Under the pieces are notes generated by a model that was not told the DNA's origin, did not search any database, and saw only the letters and a list, made by a program, of their open reading frames with translations. Position numbers and translations under genes: made by a program. 10,935 nt of DNA from the NCBI GenBank assembly GCA_021199395.1, contig JAJQIE010000087.1:1-10935 (forward strand), in the 5' to 3' direction. This document shows, piece by piece, positions 7,628 through 10,935 of this stretch. Within the stretch, counting starts at the first letter, position 1. The number at the start of each line of letters is the position of its first letter. Origin of the DNA: Lachnospiraceae bacterium. Lineage in GTDB: Bacteria > Bacillota > Clostridia > Lachnospirales > Lachnospiraceae.

Positions 7628-7675
7628 CCAGAATGAGTTACCGTGGCGGTAAGATATAAGAATGGAATTCCGTGT

Positions 7676-7885
7676 TTACGAACGCATGCAGAGCCCTCGA
7701 CTTGGCAATCTGCATGCGTTCTTGTACACAGCCGTGTACGGAACTCATGGCTAGTGTGCCGTCTCAATCATTTTTTAAATTATAGTGCTGAAGATGTCGT
7801 CATTCTGCAAGGCCGACGCAGGCGGGCGGCGTCGGCAGATTGCCTCATGCTCGAACGTTTTAACATGCAAAAACGAAACAAAATC
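7676..7885. repeat. Dispersed structured intergenic repeat R1
   Basis: It begins TTACGAACGCATGCAGAG, as does R2 at 10708. The last 75 bases (7811-7885) align without gaps to 10861-10935, and the final 55 (7831-7885) are identical. The six mismatches fall in or beside the loop of a hairpin (GCCGAC 7812-7817 with GTCGGC 7831-7836); R2 has GCCGAT, which still pairs through a G-U. The middle differs in length and content but keeps CAGCCGTGTA and CATGGCT-like blocks. Conserved ends, conserved stems and a variable centre suggest a structured RNA or a small non-autonomous element. Short reading frames across it are not credible genes. Confidence 0.8.
7680..7721 (+). other. Hairpin at the left end of R1
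   Basis: A 13-base perfect stem (7680-7692 with 7709-7721, arm GAACGCATGCAGA) encloses a 16-base loop that contains GCC/GGC. No T-run follows, so it is not a classic terminator, though it could protect or end the YARHG transcript. A second small hairpin (GTACAC 7724-7729 with GTGTAC 7734-7739) follows directly. Confidence 0.7.
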
Positions 7886-7904
7886 ACCAAAAACCGGTGA
7901 TTTT
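7880..7904. terminator. Possible bidirectional terminator hairpin after R1
   Basis: AAAATCACC (7880-7888) pairs with GGTGATTTT (7896-7904) across a seven-base loop. T-rich sequence follows on the + strand, and TTTTGTTTCGTTTTT follows on the - strand. It lies just upstream of the -35 box of the next promoter and overlaps the end of R1. The stem has only four G-C pairs, so termination strength is uncertain. Confidence 0.45.
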
Positions 7905-7907
7905 TGG

Positions 7908-7936
7908 TTGCGGGTATATTTGCCATATGATACAAT
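7908..7936 (+). promoter_or_regulatory. Sigma-A type promoter with extended -10 for the Big_2 gene
   Basis: TTGCGG (7908-7913), a 17-base spacer, and TACAAT (7931-7936) preceded by TGA, giving the extended -10 form TGnTACAAT. The start codon is about 50 bases downstream, with a strong AAGGAGG at 7972-7978. Confidence 0.65.
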
Positions 7937-7986
7937 AAAAAAGCCGTATAGTGGTATTTAAAAATTTTCATAAGGAGGAAAGAGAA

Positions 7987-9018
7987 ATGAAATGGTTGAA
8001 GGAACACGTACCTGTTGACAGCGTCAGACGCAGACTCGCGCTTTATCTGGCGGTACTGATGATGCTCCCGGCGCTGGTCGGTATCCAGCCGATTCAGGCG
8101 GAGGCGGCCTCAAGTCTGCAGCTTGTCACTGGCGGAGAGACAAATCAGGTTGTGACGATTGAAAAAGGGCAGAATTTTTTTGCGGGGGATCTCATTTATT
8201 ATGATAGCACCGGTAATTATGAATTTGTTACCCTGTCTATGCTGAGCGGAGCGACCTATAAGAGCAGCAAAACCTCTGTCGCGACCATCGGGAAATCGAC
8301 CGGGAAGGTGACCGCCAAGGCGACGGGGACGACCACGATTACCGCGACCTACAAGTCGAAAAAGGTGACTTTCAAGCTGAAGGTTCTGAAAAAGGGCGCT
8401 CTTGGAACGACGACTACCTACAAGAGCCTGAATGAAAAGGCAAATTTAATCAGCTCCGCTTTTTCAAGCTCTCCGACTACGACTATTAAGCGGGCGTTTC
8501 AGGTGAGCAAAAAGCTTGCCAAGCTTGCCAACGCCGATTCGACTTTGATCTGGGTGTGTGGTTATCGTGGCGATAATCCTGTTGGCGTGTCGTATGCGTC
8601 GGACTGGACGACGATAAACCTGAACATACCTCTTAGCACCAGAATATATACGCTGGAAATGATGTACAATCCTCTTGCGACAGGCTCCGCAAATGCGTTT
8701 CAGGCGTCAAAGATGACGGCGTCCGTCTCAAAGAACACACTGACGCTGACGCTCAAGAGCAAGGCGACTAAGGAGCAGGTGACATGGCTGCGGGAGGCAT
8801 ATGAGCAGTCGAGCAGCACGAAAACGTACTACACTTCGGGGATCTGGGACGAAACGTCCGGGAAGTTCTATGACGCCAGGGTATATGTGACAGCGGGGAG
8901 TAAAAACCTGACAATTAAGCTGTATTCCAATGGAAAGAGAGCGAAGGTTATAAAGGGACATAAGTACACCTGCGTTTCTCCGGGCTTTATGTCGATCACT
9001 GCGTCAAAGGCGAAATAA
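7987..9018 (+). CDS. Secreted protein with one Big_2 (Ig-like) domain, function unknown
   Basis: The protein has 343 residues. ATG 7987 follows AAGGAGG (7972-7978). The signal peptide has RRR at 14-16, a hydrophobic core at about 17-33 and cleavage near AEA-A (38-41). Residues about 88-133 form a Big_2-type Ig fold (SSKTSVATIGKSTGKVTAKA, then TTTITATY), common in cell-surface proteins of Clostridia. The remaining 210 residues are rich in Thr, Ser and Lys and match no family I recognise. There is no LPXTG motif or transmembrane anchor at the C-terminus, so it is probably secreted or non-covalently bound. It has its own promoter, and the AAA-ATPase gene follows after 70 bases. Confidence 0.82.
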   Translation: MKWLKEHVPVDSVRRRLALYLAVLMMLPALVGIQPIQAEAASSLQLVTGGETNQVVTIEKGQNFFAGDLIYYDSTGNYEFVTLSMLSGATYKSSKTSVATIGKSTGKVTAKATGTTTITATYKSKKVTFKLKVLKKGALGTTTTYKSLNEKANLISSAFSSSPTTTIKRAFQVSKKLAKLANADSTLIWVCGYRGDNPVGVSYASDWTTINLNIPLSTRIYTLEMMYNPLATGSANAFQASKMTASVSKNTLTLTLKSKATKEQVTWLREAYEQSSSTKTYYTSGIWDETSGKFYDARVYVTAGSKNLTIKLYSNGKRAKVIKGHKYTCVSPGFMSITASKAK

Positions 9019-9088
9019 AGAACGAACAAGGGAATGAAATAACAAAAATAGAAATAACACAATAAGCGAATAAAAGGGCGGTGACGCT

Positions 9089-10696
9089 GTGGGCGTTTAT
9101 TTAAATCCGGGAAATATGGAATTTTCCCGCGCGGTGCATTCAAAAATATATGTAGATAAAACGATGCTGATTGAGCATACGAATGATGCACTTTTTACTG
9201 AGCAACAGTTTATCAGCGTCAGCCGCCCAAGACGATTTGGAAAGTCAATGGCTGTAAATATGCTGGCGGCGTATTACGGCAGAGGATGTGATTCGAGAGA
9301 GCTTTTTTCAGGTTTAAAAATTTCGGATCATCCAGGCTTTGAAAAACATTTAAATCAGTACAATGTGATTCGGATTAATATGAGAAATGCTTTAAGCCGC
9401 GGGAAATCTGTGGAAGGAATGATTGCGATTCTGGAAAAGATGATTTCGCTTGAGCTCAAAAGAGAGTGCAGGGACGTGGATTTTTCAGAGATAGACTTTA
9501 TGTCTTATTTAGAAGATGCCTTTGCGCAGACTGGTATTTCATTTGTTTTTATTATTGATGAGTGGGATTGCATATTTCGTGTTTCTAAGAACGACAGCAC
9601 GGCGCAGGCACGGTATCTGGATTTCCTTCGTTTCTTGTTGAAAGATCAGCCGTATGTGGCACTGGCGTATATGACTGGAATTTTGCCTGTTAAAAAATAC
9701 GGAGAACATTCAGCACTCAATATGTTTACGGAAATTACTGTTACAAACCCGATGGAATATGCGGAATTTACCGGATTTACGGAGCCGGAGGTCGCTGCGT
9801 TGAGCGAAAAGTATGGGGTGTCGCTGGATGAGACAAAACGGTGGTATGATGGCTATGATGTGATGGGTATTTCGATTTATAATCCAAGGTCGGTCGTAAT
9901 GGTCATGCTAAGCGGTATTTTTGACAGCTATTGGACTCAGACAGAGACATATGAGGCTTTGAAAATATACATTCAGATGGGCTACGATGGTCTTCGTGAG
10001 CGAGTGGCCCGGCTAATTGCGGGTGAAAATATTTCTGTGAACATTGAAAAATTTCAAAATGATATGACAACACTCGCGGGGGCTGACGATGTCCTGACCT
10101 TGCTGATCCATTTAGGCTATCTGACGTATGATTTTTCGAAAAAGACCTGCCGTATTCCCAATAATGAAGTCCGTAGGGAGTTTATCAACTGTATTGAGAC
10201 AGAAGGGTATCCACGTATGGTCGAGGCAATCCGCAGCTCCGCAGAACTTCTCCGTCAGACGTTTTTGGAAAATGAGGAAGAGGTAGCTTTACGAATTGAA
10301 AAAATTCACGAGGAAAATTCTTCAATATTGAGGTATAACGATGAGACATCGCTTGCTTATGCTGTAGAACTTGCGTATTATGCCGCGCAGGAAACTTATG
10401 CATTGTATCGTGAAATGCCCGCAGGAAAAGGATTCGCAGATCTTGTATATGTTCCGGATCGAGCATGTATGACACCTGCATTGGTAATTGAACTCAAATG
10501 GAATCGTACGGCGGAAACTGCGCTTGACCAGATTCGAAGACATAATTACGCAGAGTGTCTGAAACATTATCAGGGTGAAATTCTTTTGGTCGGCATCAGC
10601 TATGATAGAGATCTCCGGAAAGGCGGGAAAAAACATTTTTGTAAAATTGAGAGGGTTATAAAGGATATGCCTGTTGGTTCCTCTAAGACAGAATAA
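9089..10696 (+). CDS. AAA-ATPase-like protein with C-terminal PD-(D/E)XK nuclease-fold domain (DUF1703 type)
   Basis: The protein has 535 residues, a normal length for the family. GTG 9089 is chosen because MGVYLNPGN is the family's usual opening and GGGCGGTGA (9076-9084) is a good Shine-Dalgarno site. The N-terminal half is AAA-ATPase-like: IYVDKT (20-25), a family-typical P-loop SRPRRFGKS (45-53) that departs from classic Walker A, and a Walker B-like FIIDEWD (154-160). The C-terminus carries a PD-(D/E)XK signature with FADLVYV (D451), then VIELKWN (E468, K470), so the nuclease core looks intact. Such genes are often present in many copies in gut Clostridia and Bacteroidetes; their role is unsettled, with mobile-element or defence links proposed. 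It is flanked by direct repeats R1 and R2. No convincing promoter is seen in the 70-base gap upstream, so it may share the promoter of the Big_2 gene. Confidence 0.9.
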   Translation: MGVYLNPGNMEFSRAVHSKIYVDKTMLIEHTNDALFTEQQFISVSRPRRFGKSMAVNMLAAYYGRGCDSRELFSGLKISDHPGFEKHLNQYNVIRINMRNALSRGKSVEGMIAILEKMISLELKRECRDVDFSEIDFMSYLEDAFAQTGISFVFIIDEWDCIFRVSKNDSTAQARYLDFLRFLLKDQPYVALAYMTGILPVKKYGEHSALNMFTEITVTNPMEYAEFTGFTEPEVAALSEKYGVSLDETKRWYDGYDVMGISIYNPRSVVMVMLSGIFDSYWTQTETYEALKIYIQMGYDGLRERVARLIAGENISVNIEKFQNDMTTLAGADDVLTLLIHLGYLTYDFSKKTCRIPNNEVRREFINCIETEGYPRMVEAIRSSAELLRQTFLENEEEVALRIEKIHEENSSILRYNDETSLAYAVELAYYAAQETYALYREMPAGKGFADLVYVPDRACMTPALVIELKWNRTAETALDQIRRHNYAECLKHYQGEILLVGISYDRDLRKGGKKHFCKIERVIKDMPVGSSKTE

Positions 10697-10715
10697 ACGA
10701 ATAGCGCTTACGAAC

Positions 10716-10755
10716 GCATGCAGAGTCCCCGATTTGGGCAATCTGCATGCTTTTT
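10716..10755 (+). terminator. Rho-independent terminator of the AAA-ATPase gene, formed by the left hairpin of R2
   Basis: GCATGCAGA (10716-10724) pairs with TCTGCATGC (10742-10750) across a 17-base loop that has its own CCC/GGG pairing, followed at once by TTTTTGCTTT. It starts 20 bases after the stop codon. Confidence 0.65.
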
Positions 10756-10790
10756 GCTTTATTGGAAACTTCGTTCCTATAAAGCAAAAA
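10751..10790. other. Long hairpin inside R2, absent from R1
   Basis: Left arm 10751-10767 and right arm 10774-10790 form a 17-base stem with one mismatch and a six-base loop (ACTTCG). On both strands the T-run precedes the stem and the A-run follows it, the reverse of a terminator, so another explanation is needed, such as a nested palindromic insertion. Confidence 0.7.
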
Positions 10791-10935
10791 AGCTCCGCGG
10801 GAATGCACACTTTGTTCAAACAGCCGTGTAAAACCTATGGCTTGCGCCATACGCGGACGCGGCCGATGCAGGGGACGGGAGTCGGCAGATTGCCTCATGC
10901 TCGAACGTTTTAACATGCAAAAACGAAACAAAATC

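Larger units (their letters stand above)
10708..10935. repeat. Dispersed structured intergenic repeat R2 (runs off the window)
   Basis: It is a second direct copy of R1: same left end (TTACGAACGCATGCAGAG), same right block (10861-10935), and the window ends at the point matching 7885. Its middle has a 40-base hairpin (10751-10790) missing from R1 and another small hairpin, TATGGC-TTGC-GCCATA. It lies 12 bases after the stop codon of the AAA-ATPase gene. Confidence 0.8.

Noticed and set aside
7643..7900. 85-residue open frame across R1, and 79 residues at 10674-10913 across R2
   Set aside because: They run through hairpins, share no protein-level conservation in the variable middle, and have no good ribosome binding site.
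7768..8007. Minus-strand frames sharing FRFCMLKRSSMRQSAD in R1 and R2
   Set aside because: The shared peptide only reflects the identical 55 bases; the frames diverge at once outside it.
9019..9088. Promoter in the gap before the AAA-ATPase gene
   Set aside because: The region is A-rich but I could not find a -35/-10 pair with proper spacing.
10751..10790. Long hairpin as the terminator of the AAA-ATPase gene
   Set aside because: Its T- and A-runs have the wrong polarity on both strands; the shorter hairpin at 10716-10750 with the following T-run fits better.

Overview
The window looks like accessory chromosome from a gut-type Clostridia, most likely Lachnospiraceae. The basis is family content and mid-range GC: a TIR/TPR protein with Firmicutes-type spacing, a YdjI-like SPFH protein with a SHOCT tail, YARHG proteins, a Big_2 surface protein, and an AAA-ATPase-like/PD-(D/E)XK protein starting MGVYLNPG. 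Assignment below family is not possible from sequence alone. All complete genes are on the + strand.

Region A (1-3929) is a tight three-gene operon. It holds a TIR protein whose 5' end lies outside the window and which has one transmembrane helix and a large C-terminal ectodomain. Next is a YdjI-like SPFH protein with a SHOCT tail, then a four-helix membrane protein. Gaps are 42 and 11 bases, each with a clear ribosome binding site. Region B (3930-7675) holds two tandem copies of a 554-residue secreted YARHG protein. A 1704-base stretch appears identical between them, while the flanks are diverged. Each copy is preceded by an array of 20-base units that each carry a Shine-Dalgarno-like core (three units, then two). 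A short decayed piece of the end of the four-helix gene sits between the copies. Region C (7676-10935) is framed by two direct copies of a structured intergenic repeat (R1 at 7676, R2 at 10708, the latter running off the window). Between them lie a promoter, a secreted Big_2 protein and the AAA-ATPase/PD-(D/E)XK protein.

The most interesting working idea is a membrane-centred TIR system. A cytosolic TIR domain with an intact WxxxE motif is linked through one membrane helix to an extracytoplasmic region, beside an SPFH scaffold and a four-helix partner, and followed by duplicated secreted YARHG proteins that could be ligands or cofactors. Architecture and gene order are seen directly; the shared function is inference. 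Separately, the R repeats look like an undescribed dispersed element with two conserved hairpins and mutually exclusive pairing.
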